Of a stretch of 64,000 nucleotides of DNA, positions 53,134 to 62,762 are shown piece after piece. The stretch is from Pseudomonas fragi. GTDB taxonomy: Bacteria; Pseudomonadota; Gammaproteobacteria; Pseudomonadales; Pseudomonadaceae. The stretch spans positions 2,852,001 through 2,916,000 of the forward strand of contig NZ_CP104861.1 of NCBI RefSeq assembly GCF_025426255.1, read 5' to 3'. The notes under the pieces are model-generated. The model was not told the DNA's origin, searched no databases, and saw nothing but the letters and a program-made list of their open reading frames with translations. Position 1 is the stretch's first letter. The number at the start of each line of letters is the position of its first letter. Made by a program: the position numbers and the translations under genes.

Positions 53134-54360
53134 TTACATCGACAACGGATAACTCACCACTACCCGGGTCTGGTCGAAGTCGCTGTTAAAGCTGCGCCGG
53201 TTGGTGGCGTTGTTGACCCGCACACTCAGATTCTTCAGCGTACCGCTCTGGAAGGTATACCCGACCTCGGTGTCGCGCTCCCACTCCTTGCCGTTGCTGC
53301 CCTGCTTGGTCGTTGCATTGTCGCCATGCCCATAGCGAACCATCGCCAGTAACCCCGGCACCCCGAGCGCAGCAAAGTTGTAGTCATAACGCGCTTGCCA
53401 GGAACGCTCGTCGGCGTTACTGAAATTACCGTTGAACATGTCGTTGCCCAGCGTACGCCCGCTGCTGCCGTAGACCGACATCCAGCTGCTGTCGCCACTG
53501 ACCCGCTGCAACCCCAAGTACAGCGTATGGCCACCGGTTGCCGCCGAAAACAGTCCGTATGCCGTGCGGCTACTGACCTGGCCGATACGCGCACTGCCAT
53601 CGTCCTTGTCGATAAAATAACCGAGGTTGGCGCCCAGCACCCAATCGCCTACCGGCTGTTTGTGCAGCACGTTGAAATAGCTTTGCTGATAGATATCCGC
53701 CAGCTGCGAATGCCACACGCCGACCTGCGTACGCTGCTCATTGAAGCGATATTCCGCACCGGCATAATTGAATCGGTCAGAGGTCACCCCCGGCGCAGCC
53801 CAGGCCGAGAGATCCTGCATATCCGAAGAGTTGCGCAAGCTTACAGCCCGGTATTGCCCAGCCTGCAGCCCCAGGCCTTCAATCTCTTTGGACACCAGCA
53901 TAGCCCCGCGGAAGGTCTGGGGCAGCAGGCGACCATCGTCATAGCGCAACACCGGAACATCCGGCAGCAACTCGCCAATTTTCAACTCGGTTGCCGAAAA
54001 GCGGGCCTTGGCCGCCAGCCCCGCACGACCAAAATTGTCGGCTGCGCGCCCATCACTGTTCACCGGCAATAGCTCGGAGCCGCTGGCCACACGGCTGCTG
54101 TCGAGCTTGACCCCGAGCATCGCAATGCCTTCCAGACCAAAGCCCACTGGTCCTGGGGTGTAACCGGAACTTAACTTGAGAATAAAGCCCTGCGCCCATT
54201 CATCGACCTTGCTTTTACCTGCGCTGTGATCGCGAAAATCCCGATTGAAGTAGTAGTTGCGCAACAGCAAATCAGCCTTGGCACCGTCAATAAAACCTTC
54301 GTCCTGGGCCATTGCCGATGCGCAAACAGACAACGACAGCAAACTGGTGAGCATCTTCAT
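53134..54360 (-). CDS. OprD-family outer-membrane porin for aromatic acids
   Basis: The 408-residue protein has a signal peptide (about 1-18, cut at AMAQD) and alternating amphipathic beta strands of an 18-stranded barrel, with OprD signatures (LLLRNYYFNRDF, GEWEVRYDYNF-like RSWQARYDYNF, C-terminal aromatic-less YPLSM). OpdK-type members let vanillate and related acids through. It is downstream of the MFS importer on the same strand and next to vanR, so it most likely admits vanillate or ferulate. Confidence 0.88.
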   Translation of the reverse strand: MKMLTSLLSLSVCASAMAQDEGFIDGAKADLLLRNYYFNRDFRDHSAGKSKVDEWAQGFILKLSSGYTPGPVGFGLEGIAMLGVKLDSSRVASGSELLPVNSDGRAADNFGRAGLAAKARFSATELKIGELLPDVPVLRYDDGRLLPQTFRGAMLVSKEIEGLGLQAGQYRAVSLRNSSDMQDLSAWAAPGVTSDRFNYAGAEYRFNEQRTQVGVWHSQLADIYQQSYFNVLHKQPVGDWVLGANLGYFIDKDDGSARIGQVSSRTAYGLFSAATGGHTLYLGLQRVSGDSSWMSVYGSSGRTLGNDMFNGNFSNADERSWQARYDYNFAALGVPGLLAMVRYGHGDNATTKQGSNGKEWERDTEVGYTFQSGTLKNLSVRVNNATNRRSFNSDFDQTRVVVSYPLSM

Positions 54361-54477
54361 TATTATTGTTCTCCGGTTTTTTGGGCGCAGCCGCTCCCCG
54401 CAGCTGAAATAGCCCGCCCAACTCTGTAGGTATGAGGAATGTGCCCGACCAGGCCGGGCATTAATCAGGCGGCTGAA

Positions 54478-55809
54478 TCAGGCCTCGGCCAATGCTGGCT
54501 GCGCCTGAGCCGCAGAAGGTTTGAGCAGCAGCAAACAACCTGCGGCAATGACAAAGACGACGGCAAATACCCCGTACAGATGCAGCGGCTGCCAGCCGCC
54601 ATCCAGCAGGAAACCGGCCACGATAGGCGACAAAATTGCGCCAACACGGCCAATGCCGATACCCCAGCCCACGCCCGTGGCGCGCACTGATGCGTCATAC
54701 ACGACGGGGGACAACGCATAGAGCCCGGCAACGCAGCCATTGGCAAACATCCCGATCAGCAAGCCAAGCCCCAACGCAGTCATGACCGAAGACCCGGAGC
54801 CGACAAACAGCACCAGCAAACCTGCAGTAATCAGCATAAACAGCGACAACACACGGGTCAGCGGCCAGCGTGATGACAAGCCACCGATCAGTGCCGCGCC
54901 GAAGATTCCGCCCACACTCAGCAGCACGCCACCCGTAATGCCCTGCTGCGCCGAAAGCCCGGCCGACACCAGCAGTTTTGGGGTCCAGCTCATTACAAAA
55001 TAGAACCCGAACATCACCAGGAAGAACAACAACCAGATCAGCAATGTGGTGCGCCGCATGGCCGGTGCCAACAGCTTGCTCAGGCCGGTACGGGTCCCTG
55101 CAGGGCTCGCCACCACAGCAGGCAATTGGCTCAGGGCCGGCTGGCCGAGTCGGCGGGCCAGACGGTTGATGCGCTGCAAGGCCGTGGCCGGGCGGCGGGC
55201 CAGCAAGAAGTCGAGCGACTCGGGCAGCCATAGCAGCACCAACGGAATCACTGCAAAGGTGGCAACGCCACCGAAAACAAACACCGAACGCCAGCCCCAA
55301 TGCGTCAAGAACCAGACCGCCAGCAAGCCACCCAGGGTTGCGCCAAGGGCATAACCGGTGGATTGCAGGCTCACCGCCAGACCACGCCAGCGCTTGCTGG
55401 CATATTCACTGGCAATCACGTTACTGCTGGCCAGAATCCCGCCGATGCCCAACCCCGTCAGCCCGCGCAACAGCGCCAGTTGCAGCGGTGACTGGCTCAA
55501 TGCCGAGAGCAGCATGCCCGTCCCGCTCACCACCAGACACAACAGGATCAACGGGCGCCGACCGATACGGTCCGCCCAGGGCGCGATAAACAGCGAACCC
55601 GCCGCCATGCCGAACAATCCGGCACTGAGCAACATGCCGATTTGCGCTCCGTTCAGCGCCCACTCGGCCGACACCGAAGCGGCAGTGAACGCCATCACCA
55701 GCACATCAAAACCATCGATCATGTTCAGCACGATGCAAATCCCGATGGCAAGCCATTGAAATCCCACCATCGGACCGTTATCCACGCGTAATTTCAGATC
55801 GATAGCCAT
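54478..55809 (-). CDS. Aromatic acid:H+ symporter family MFS importer (PcaK/VanK-like)
   Basis: The 443-residue, twelve-helix transporter has the AAHS features: DGFDVLVMAF in helix 1, GMAAGSLFIAPWADRIGRRPLI in the 2-3 loop, and GLTGLGIGGILASSNV in helix 4. It is expected to take up vanillate, protocatechuate or ferulate with protons. The ATG at 55809 is preferred to the frame at 55848. The porin gene follows it on the same strand, and VanR-like sites lie upstream. Confidence 0.9.
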   Translation of the reverse strand: MAIDLKLRVDNGPMVGFQWLAIGICIVLNMIDGFDVLVMAFTAASVSAEWALNGAQIGMLLSAGLFGMAAGSLFIAPWADRIGRRPLILLCLVVSGTGMLLSALSQSPLQLALLRGLTGLGIGGILASSNVIASEYASKRWRGLAVSLQSTGYALGATLGGLLAVWFLTHWGWRSVFVFGGVATFAVIPLVLLWLPESLDFLLARRPATALQRINRLARRLGQPALSQLPAVVASPAGTRTGLSKLLAPAMRRTTLLIWLLFFLVMFGFYFVMSWTPKLLVSAGLSAQQGITGGVLLSVGGIFGAALIGGLSSRWPLTRVLSLFMLITAGLLVLFVGSGSSVMTALGLGLLIGMFANGCVAGLYALSPVVYDASVRATGVGWGIGIGRVGAILSPIVAGFLLDGGWQPLHLYGVFAVVFVIAAGCLLLLKPSAAQAQPALAEA

Positions 55810-55961
55810 CACTGCACCTGCCTGTCGCAAATGATCGGGGCATGGCAAGCAACGGTATTGCGCGCAGACATAAAACGGGCAGAACTCAGGCAGTTCTGCG
55901 CCCTGGATAAGCCTTTCATGACGAGACCCTTTTTTTGTAATTTTTATGGGTGACGGTCAGG

Positions 55962-55973
55962 AGGGGATCCAGC
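55962..55973. promoter_or_regulatory. Weak VanR operator-like site 3
   Basis: GGATCC at 55965-55970 with only partial flanking match, near where the -10 box would fall for the TTGACT at 55988-55993. It may be chance. Confidence 0.35.
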
Positions 55974-55998
55974 CGTCACCAGGGCGCTAGTCAACCTG

Positions 55999-56012
55999 TT
56001 AATGGATCCACA
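55999..56012. promoter_or_regulatory. VanR operator-like site 4
   Basis: TTAATGGATCCACA shares TAATGGATCCA with both vanA sites. It is just upstream of the possible -35 box of the importer gene. Confidence 0.6.
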
Positions 56013-56213
56013 GGCAATATGAGGAACTGGCGCACTCGCCAGAAAATCTGCAGATGAATACTGAAACCAATATGCTTAAATAATTTATATCCTTTAAAAA
56101 CAAGAAGTTATATTTAGGCTATCGACTCAACTTTACCGTTCGATTATCGACCAGTCTCGTCACAAGGAGGCGCTGACACCGGGCTCAATTGGTTTTGAGC
56201 TTAGACAACCAGT

Positions 56214-56227
56214 CAATTGGATCCACT
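56214..56227. promoter_or_regulatory. VanR operator-like site 5
   Basis: CAATTGGATCCACT is the best match in the window to ATTGGATCCAAT (10 of 12). It is about 400 bases upstream of the importer start and just after the acd stop. Confidence 0.55.
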
Positions 56228-56238
56228 AACCCGACAAC

Positions 56239-57999
56239 CTAGGGCTCAATAAACGCCAGGCCTGCCTTTGCCGCATGGATTGACGCAATGCGATAGTCAG
56301 CCTCGGGAAGCCCATAAGCGAAAAAGAAGTGTGCGGTTTGCAGCTTGCTGGCTTGCAACGGATCACTGTCGGGCAGCAACCGGGAAACACGCGCCGCACG
56401 CGCCCAGGCAAACCCCAACAGCGCAACGCCGCACAATTGCAAAAAGTCCCCGGCAACCCGATAGGGATATTCGCCCTCCTCTACAGCCCGCTCACGCACC
56501 GCACTCACTACCGCTGTCAGTTTGTCGCAGAGCACCGCCAGTTCAGTGCCAAAACTGGCGCAATCATTGGTACTCAAGGCCTGCGCAGCCTCTTCGCGCA
56601 TCACCAGCAACAATTGGGCAAACGCCTGCCCGTCATCGCCCAGCACCTTACGCAGCAACAGATCATTGGCCTGAATTTCGTTGCTGCCCTCGTAAATCAT
56701 CGCGATCCGGCTGTCGCGCAGGGTTTGTTCGATGGCGAACTCGCTCACATAGCCGTAACCACCAAATACCTGCAGCGCACTGCTGGCCAGGTGGAACCCC
56801 TGGTCGGTGAAAAACGCCTTGATCACGGGTGTCAGCAGTTGTGCCAGTTGCAAGGCACGCTGACGTTCGACCGGGCTCGAGTGATGCTCGGCCTGATCAA
56901 GCAGATGCGCCACCCAATAGCCCACAGCCCGCATGCCCTCGGTACAGGCGCGCAACTCAAGCAAGGTGCGGCGCATGGCCGGGTGGAAATGGATCGGGTC
57001 GGCGTCTGCGGCACTCACCCCGGCAGGCCGCACGGGGGCGCGCATTTGCTTGCGCTCCCGGGCATAGCTGCGCGCGTTCTGCCACGCCGCCTCGGCATGT
57101 CCCAGGCCTTGCAGGCCAACATGCAGCCGCGCCGAGTTCATCATCACAAACATCGCGGCCAGGCCGCGGTTGGCCTCGCCAATCAGCCAGCCTTGCGCTT
57201 GTTCGAACACCAGAGAGCAGGTGGCGCTCGCCCTGATTCCCATCTTGTGTTCGATGCCATCGCAACGCACGTTGTTGGTCTGATGGTCATCCAATAGCTT
57301 GGGCACCAGGAACAGCGAAATGCCGCGACTGCCAGCAGGCGCATTGGGCAATCGGGCCAGTACCAGATGCAGGATATTGGCGCTCAGGTCGTGCTCACCA
57401 CCCGAGATAAACAGCTTACTGGCGGTCACGCGGTAACTGCCGTCATCCTGCGGCTCGGCACGACTGCGTAGCAGGCCGACATCGCTGCCCGCCTGCGGCT
57501 CGGTCAGGCACATGGTCGGCAAGATTTCACCGCTGACAATCTGCGGTAAATAACGCGCCTTGATCCACTCCGGTGCATGGGCCTTGAGGCACAGGTAGGC
57601 GCCGTGGGCGATGCCGGTGTACATGGCCCAGCCGTGGTTGCTGGCATAGAGCATTTCCTGCAGCGCCGCATCGAGCAACTGCGGCAACCCCTGCCCACCA
57701 TCGGCCTCATCGCAGGCCAGGGCTGACCAGCCGCCTTCGGTATAGGCACGATAAGCCTCAACAAAACCGCTCGGAGTGGTCACCTGGCCTGCCTCAAAAC
57801 CGCAGCCCTGGCGATCGCCGCTGCTGTTGAGCGGCGCAAGAACCTGGCTACTGAATCGCCCGGCCTGTTCCAGGACCTGCTGCGCCAGGGCCAGATCCAG
57901 CCCCTCGAAACGCGTGGTTTGCGCCCAGGCCCGCGGGGCATCAAGCCAGTGTTCAAAGACAAATTGCATATCGCGCAACGGCGCCTGGTACTGCCACAT
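56239..57999 (-). CDS. acd: Acyl-CoA dehydrogenase of the ferulate cluster
   Basis: The 586-residue flavoprotein has an N-terminal helical domain, the FAD-binding middle domain (MCLTEPQAGSDVGLLRSRA) and a C-terminal domain (QVFGGYGYVSEFAIEQTLRDSRIAMIYEGSNEIQANDLL). It belongs to the long acyl-CoA dehydrogenases with a C-terminal extension. It is the last gene of the leftward ech-vdh-fcs-aat-acd group, 9 bases after aat. The acd/aat pair may support an alternative CoA-dependent route; in Pseudomonas the main ferulate route does not need it. Confidence 0.92.
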   Translation of the reverse strand: MWQYQAPLRDMQFVFEHWLDAPRAWAQTTRFEGLDLALAQQVLEQAGRFSSQVLAPLNSSGDRQGCGFEAGQVTTPSGFVEAYRAYTEGGWSALACDEADGGQGLPQLLDAALQEMLYASNHGWAMYTGIAHGAYLCLKAHAPEWIKARYLPQIVSGEILPTMCLTEPQAGSDVGLLRSRAEPQDDGSYRVTASKLFISGGEHDLSANILHLVLARLPNAPAGSRGISLFLVPKLLDDHQTNNVRCDGIEHKMGIRASATCSLVFEQAQGWLIGEANRGLAAMFVMMNSARLHVGLQGLGHAEAAWQNARSYARERKQMRAPVRPAGVSAADADPIHFHPAMRRTLLELRACTEGMRAVGYWVAHLLDQAEHHSSPVERQRALQLAQLLTPVIKAFFTDQGFHLASSALQVFGGYGYVSEFAIEQTLRDSRIAMIYEGSNEIQANDLLLRKVLGDDGQAFAQLLLVMREEAAQALSTNDCASFGTELAVLCDKLTAVVSAVRERAVEEGEYPYRVAGDFLQLCGVALLGFAWARAARVSRLLPDSDPLQASKLQTAHFFFAYGLPEADYRIASIHAAKAGLAFIEP

Positions 58000-58008
58000 G
58001 GGAAAACC

Positions 58009-59250
58009 TCAATTCGTCGAAAAAAGCGGGTTCTCGATCAGTATCGCCATGCCCTGACCGCCACCCACACAGGCTGCGGCAATCCCGTAACGCAGATTTT
58101 GTTCGCGCAGTTGCCGCGCCAGGGTCAGCACCAGACGCAAACCGGTCGCCGCCAAAGGGTGCCCCAGGGCGATAGAGCCGCCACGGCAGTTAAGCTTTTG
58201 CCTGTCCAGTTCCAGCCCCTGCGCCACAGCCAACACCTGCGCTCCCTGCGCCTCGTTGATTTCGAAACGGTCGATGGCATCCAACGCCAGACCGCTGCGC
58301 TGCAGCAGTAGCTGGATTGCAGGCACCGGACCGATCCCCATCAGTTGCGGTTCCACGCCAACCACCGCAGTGGCCAGCAGGTGAGCCAGAGCTGGCTGGC
58401 CCGCCGATGCGCGAGCGACCAGCGCTGCCGCCGCACCGTCAACCACCGCGCAACTGTTGCCCGCGGTTTGCACGCCGCCAGGATGGATTGCCCCAAGCCT
58501 GGCCAGAGCCGCTGCATCGGTCGAGCGCGGGTGGCTGTCAAGGCTGACCGACTCACAACGGCGCGGCAGGCTGATGCCCCGCGACTGATAGCCATCAAGC
58601 TCAAACACTTCATTGCGCAGGGTGACTATTTCATCCGCCAGCCAGCCGCTGGCCTGGGCATGTAACGCCTGCTGGTGGCTGCTCAGGGCATAGCTGTCCA
58701 CCGCCTCGCGGCTCAAGTCATAACGAATGGCGAGGTGTTCCGCCGTGGCGATCATGTCCAACCCTGGGGCTGGGTCGTACAGTGCCTCCCAGAGAAAGTC
58801 CTTGAACTCCACCGCAGCCCCCAGACGAAAGCCGCCGCGATGGGTGTAGGCGGCAATCGGGTTGCGCGACATGGACTCCGTACCCACGCACAGCGCCAGT
58901 TGCATGCCGTCGCGCACCTGCCCGGCGGCCTGGTGCAGCAGTTCGAACCCGGTAGCACAAATACGTTGCACCGCCAGCGCCGGTACTTGGTGCGCCACGC
59001 CGCTGTAAAGGCCGATATGCCGCGGCAGCATGTAGGCATCAAAACTGGCCTGAGCCATGGAGCCGGCCAGTACTGAATCCACCATTCGCCCATCCAGCCC
59101 GGCACGCGCCAGCACTTCGCGACCGACCTTGATCCCCATGTCGATTGGCGATACCTGGGCCAGCGCCCCACCGAGGTCGACCCATGGCGTGCGCAACGCT
59201 TCAACAATGGCCACATCCGTGAACGCCGAGTATTGCCCCGTACTGCTCAC
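58009..59250 (-). CDS. aat: Acetyl-CoA acetyltransferase (thiolase) of the ferulate cluster
   Basis: The 413-residue thiolase has the nucleophile Cys in QRICATGFELLHQA, the NEAQGAQVLAVAQGL motif, the GGSIALGHPLAATG His motif and the C-terminal Cys in AACVGGGQGMA. It overlaps fcs by four bases. It corresponds to aat in the Pseudomonas ferulate clusters, proposed for beta-oxidative shortening of feruloyl-CoA. Confidence 0.92.
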   Translation of the reverse strand: MSSTGQYSAFTDVAIVEALRTPWVDLGGALAQVSPIDMGIKVGREVLARAGLDGRMVDSVLAGSMAQASFDAYMLPRHIGLYSGVAHQVPALAVQRICATGFELLHQAAGQVRDGMQLALCVGTESMSRNPIAAYTHRGGFRLGAAVEFKDFLWEALYDPAPGLDMIATAEHLAIRYDLSREAVDSYALSSHQQALHAQASGWLADEIVTLRNEVFELDGYQSRGISLPRRCESVSLDSHPRSTDAAALARLGAIHPGGVQTAGNSCAVVDGAAAALVARASAGQPALAHLLATAVVGVEPQLMGIGPVPAIQLLLQRSGLALDAIDRFEINEAQGAQVLAVAQGLELDRQKLNCRGGSIALGHPLAATGLRLVLTLARQLREQNLRYGIAAACVGGGQGMAILIENPLFSTN

Positions 59251-61130
59251 GACGGTTTACCGGCACGCAGGATCGAAGGCTCCAGGCCTCGATACAACGC
59301 CTCGACGTGTGCTGCTCGCCATTGCAGTACCGCACGCTGATTGATCGAACCCTTGTCGGTAATTTCACCGCGGTCAATCGACGCAGCTTCATCCTGCAAT
59401 GCAATCCACTCAAGGCGGCTGGCATTGCCGCTGGCCTGACGATTAAGGCGCTGCAACCAATCAGCAAACCACAGGCGCACCGGCTCGCTGGCCAGCACTT
59501 GTGCATCGCTGGCCTGTGCGGGCAAACCCGACAAGCGTCGGCACTCGTACAACCGCGCAAACACCAAAGCCCCCAGGCATTCACGATCCGGCGCTGCAAT
59601 CACAAGATCCTGAACATAGGGCGAACCCTCGAGTACTGCCCGGTTGCGCAACGGCCCGACGCTGACAAAGACCCCGGACGACAGCTTGAAGTCCTCGGCC
59701 AGTCGGCCATCGAACATCAGCCCGAATTGAGGGTTGCAAGGGTCGGCCAGCTTGATCGCATCACCGGAGCGGTAATAGCCTTCATCATCAAACGCCTCGG
59801 CGCTCTGCTCGGGGGCGCGCCAGTAACCGGGCATGATATGCGGTCCGCGAAAACGTCCTTCCAGCTTGCCATCCACCGGCACCAGTCGCACCTCGCAGCC
59901 CGGCGCGGGCAGACCGATATAACCGGCCATGGACAATGGCCCGGTGGTAAACGTGCACGAGGGCGAGGCTTCGGTCATGCCGAGCCCGGCCATCATCCGG
60001 ATACGCTCGCCGCAATGTTGCTCGGCAACCCGGTCGAGCCGGTCCCAGACACTTTGCGAGAGCCCCGCGGCAGCGAAAAAGAACAGCTTGATGCGGGCAA
60101 AAAAGCGCTCGCGCAATTCACCGTCGGTTTCCAGCGCCGTGACCAGCTCCTCCCAGCCCTTGGGCACGGTGAGGTAAGCGGTGGGCGAAATTTCCTTGAG
60201 GTTGCGCAGGGTTTCGGCAAAGCCCTGGGCGGTTGGCTTGCCACCATCCAGATACAACGTGCCGCCGTTATAGAGCACGATACCGAGGTTATGACTGCCG
60301 CCAAAGGTATGGTTCCAGGGCAGCCAATCCACCAGCACTGGCGGTTCTTCGGCAAACACCGGGAAGGTCTGCAGCAGCATTTGCTGATTGGCGCAGAGCA
60401 TGCGCTGGGTGGTGATCACGGCCTTGGGCAGTTTGGTTGAGCCCGAAGTGAAGAGAAATTTGGCGATGCTGTCCGGACCGCACGCCCTGAAAGCCGCTTC
60501 AGCCTCGGCGCCACCCGGGTGCGCCAGCAAACTGGCGAAACTCACTTGGGGGCGCCCTGCCAACTCACCGTGCACGGCCACCAATGGCGTGTCACCGGGT
60601 AATACGGCTTCGATGGCGCGCTGATAAATCGCAGCATCGCTGACAAAAATCAAACCCGGCTGCAACAGGTCGCAGACATGGCGCAACTTGGCGAAGTCCT
60701 GGGACAGCAACGAATAGGCTGGCGAAACCGGGCAGTAAGGTATGCCGGCGTACATCGCACCCAGTGCCATCTGTAAATGCTCGATATCGTTACCCGACAA
60801 AATCGCCAACGGACGCTCAGCGCTCAGACCATAAGCGAGCAGGCTTTGCGCAATGGCGCGCACATCCGCAAGCATTTGTGCATAGCTGATGCGCCGCCAT
60901 TCACCGCTGGTATCCCGGGCGGCGATAAAGGTCTGCTCAGGCGTTACCTGCGCCCAGTGCAGCAGGCGGTCAAGCAAACGCTCGGGTCTTGGCAGCAGCG
61001 CTTCGAGCGAGCGCATATGCAAGATGCCGCCTTCTTCCACCACTTCGACCTGCGGGTGCCCGATGGTTACCTGGCGATAACGCGGTGCAGCTGCATCGCC
61101 CCGTGCCTGCAATTTGAATTCGAAACTCAC
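59247..61130 (-). CDS. fcs: Feruloyl-CoA synthetase
   Basis: The 627-residue AMP-forming acyl-CoA ligase activates ferulate, p-coumarate or caffeate with CoA. The A3 motif is FLFTSGSTKLPKAV, with GMTEASPSCTF and the GDAIKLADP region further on. I place the start at the GTG at 61130, because GGAGG lies 7 bases ahead (VSFEFKLQARG); the ATG at 61211 has AAGG directly against it and adds 27 residues. It lies downstream of vdh and overlaps aat. Confidence 0.92.
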   Translation of the reverse strand: MSFEFKLQARGDAAAPRYRQVTIGHPQVEVVEEGGILHMRSLEALLPRPERLLDRLLHWAQVTPEQTFIAARDTSGEWRRISYAQMLADVRAIAQSLLAYGLSAERPLAILSGNDIEHLQMALGAMYAGIPYCPVSPAYSLLSQDFAKLRHVCDLLQPGLIFVSDAAIYQRAIEAVLPGDTPLVAVHGELAGRPQVSFASLLAHPGGAEAEAAFRACGPDSIAKFLFTSGSTKLPKAVITTQRMLCANQQMLLQTFPVFAEEPPVLVDWLPWNHTFGGSHNLGIVLYNGGTLYLDGGKPTAQGFAETLRNLKEISPTAYLTVPKGWEELVTALETDGELRERFFARIKLFFFAAAGLSQSVWDRLDRVAEQHCGERIRMMAGLGMTEASPSCTFTTGPLSMAGYIGLPAPGCEVRLVPVDGKLEGRFRGPHIMPGYWRAPEQSAEAFDDEGYYRSGDAIKLADPCNPQFGLMFDGRLAEDFKLSSGVFVSVGPLRNRAVLEGSPYVQDLVIAAPDRECLGALVFARLYECRRLSGLPAQASDAQVLASEPVRLWFADWLQRLNRQASGNASRLEWIALQDEAASIDRGEITDKGSINQRAVLQWRAAHVEALYRGLEPSILRAGKPS

Positions 61131-61241
61131 GTCGTATTCCTCCAGCAAGGCATGCGCTGCCCGTCCGACATCTAAGCGGCATGGCGCAGGCATGGCAGCG
61201 CGTGGCTGCATCCTTGTTATTGTTATGCCTTGTGCAGACGA

Positions 61242-62690
61242 TCAGATCGGGTAGTGACGCGGCCCGTTCTGCAAGGTGATCCAGCGCAACTGAGTGAATT
61301 GCTCGATCGATGCCTTGCCGCCGAAACTGCCGTAACCGCTGGACTTGACTCCGCCAAAGGGCATTTGCGCTTCGTCGTGAACCGTGGGTCCGTTGATATG
61401 GCAAATGCCCGACTCGACCCGCTGCGCCAGTGCCAGGGCGCGCCCGGTATCACGGCTGAAAATCGCCGCCGACAAACCGAACTCCGAATCGTTGGCCAGC
61501 TTCAGCAGCGCTTCATCCCCCTCCCCGCGCATCAGTACCGCAACCGGGCCAAAAGACTCTTCGCGGTACAGCCGCATGCTCGGGGTCACGCCATCGAGCA
61601 AGGTCGGTTGCATGATGCTGCCCTCAACCTGACCGCCCACCACCAGCCGTGCGCCTTTGGCGACCGCATCGTCGATCAGCGCCTTGATCCGCGCTCCTGC
61701 GCTGGCATCGACCAGCGAACCGAGCACCGAGTCGCCCGCTTCGGGGTTGCCTGCACGCAAGGTCGCAACCTTGGCTGCCAGCTTGGCGACAAAAGCGTCT
61801 GCCACCTGACTGTCGACGATCAGACGCTCGGTGGACATGCAAATCTGGCCTTGGTTGAAGTAAGCGCCAAAGGCTGCCGCTTCGACCGCGGCATCGAGAT
61901 CCGCATCGTGCAGCACCAGAAACGGCGCCTTGCCACCCAACTCCAGAAGTGCCGGTTTCAGGTGACGTGCTGCCAACTCGGCAACAATGCGCCCCACATG
62001 GGTTGAGCCGGTGAAGTTGACACGGCGTACCGCCGGGTTGGCGATCAGCCGCTCAACAATTGCCGGGGCATCGGCTGGGGCATTGCTGATGATGTTGACC
62101 ACCCCATCACCCAGCCCGGCGTCCTGCAAGACCTGGCCGATCAGCCGGTGTACCGCCGGGCTCAGTTCAGAGGCCTTGAGTACCACGGTGTTGCCGCACG
62201 CCAGCGGCATGGCCAGGGCACGGGTAGCCAGAATCACCGGGGCATTCCAGGGCGCGATCCCCAGGATCACGCCACAGGGTTGACGCAAGGCCATGGCGAA
62301 ACTGCCGGGCACATCGGAGGGGATCACTTCACCGTTGATTTGCGTGGTCATGGACGCGGCTTCGCGCAGCATCCCGGCCGCCAGCTTGACGTTGAAACCA
62401 TACCAGTTGGGCATGGCCCCGGTTTCCGGGGCGGTTGCAATAAACTCGGCGGCCCGCGCCTGCATCAGCTCGGCGGCGGCGAGCAGTCGCGTACGCCGCT
62501 CGTTGGGCGCCAGTGCGGCCCAGACAGGAAACGCCGCCTGAGCTGCCGCAACGGCGGCATCGGCATCTTCCAGGGTGGCGGCGGCCACGCGCGATACCAC
62601 TTCACCGGTCACCGGGTTGCAGCGCTCGTACGTTCGGCCATCACGGGCCGGGCACGACTTTCCGCCGATCAGCAGGGGCACGTCCAACAT
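61242..62690 (-). CDS. vdh: Vanillin dehydrogenase
   Basis: The 482-residue NAD-dependent aldehyde dehydrogenase oxidises vanillin to vanillate. The catalytic Glu is in LELGGKAPF and the catalytic Cys in NQGQICMSTE, with the cofactor loop FTGSTHVGR. Its place between ech and fcs fixes the substrate assignment; the family also acts on p-hydroxybenzaldehyde and benzaldehyde. The product feeds vanAB, encoded in the same window. Confidence 0.93.
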   Translation of the reverse strand: MLDVPLLIGGKSCPARDGRTYERCNPVTGEVVSRVAAATLEDADAAVAAAQAAFPVWAALAPNERRTRLLAAAELMQARAAEFIATAPETGAMPNWYGFNVKLAAGMLREAASMTTQINGEVIPSDVPGSFAMALRQPCGVILGIAPWNAPVILATRALAMPLACGNTVVLKASELSPAVHRLIGQVLQDAGLGDGVVNIISNAPADAPAIVERLIANPAVRRVNFTGSTHVGRIVAELAARHLKPALLELGGKAPFLVLHDADLDAAVEAAAFGAYFNQGQICMSTERLIVDSQVADAFVAKLAAKVATLRAGNPEAGDSVLGSLVDASAGARIKALIDDAVAKGARLVVGGQVEGSIMQPTLLDGVTPSMRLYREESFGPVAVLMRGEGDEALLKLANDSEFGLSAAIFSRDTGRALALAQRVESGICHINGPTVHDEAQMPFGGVKSSGYGSFGGKASIEQFTQLRWITLQNGPRHYPI

Positions 62691-62762
62691 GGTGATTCCT
62701 CTTTATTGTCGTTATCGGGAATTCATTTGCAGGGTGCAACCGGCGCACCCTGAACATCGTGA

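Larger units (their letters stand above)
55810..56238 (-). promoter_or_regulatory. Control region of the MFS importer/porin genes
   Basis: This 429-base gap follows the acd stop codon. It holds no gene but has a possible -35 TTGACT on the minus strand (55988-55993) and three GGATCC-centred sites listed separately. An AT-rich stretch (56075-56120) lies between them. Confidence 0.5.

Noticed and set aside
56239..57999. VanR-like site at 56214 as an operator for the acyl-CoA dehydrogenase gene
   Set aside because: That gene is transcribed leftward and its stop, not its start, is next to the site; the site can only serve the importer gene further left.
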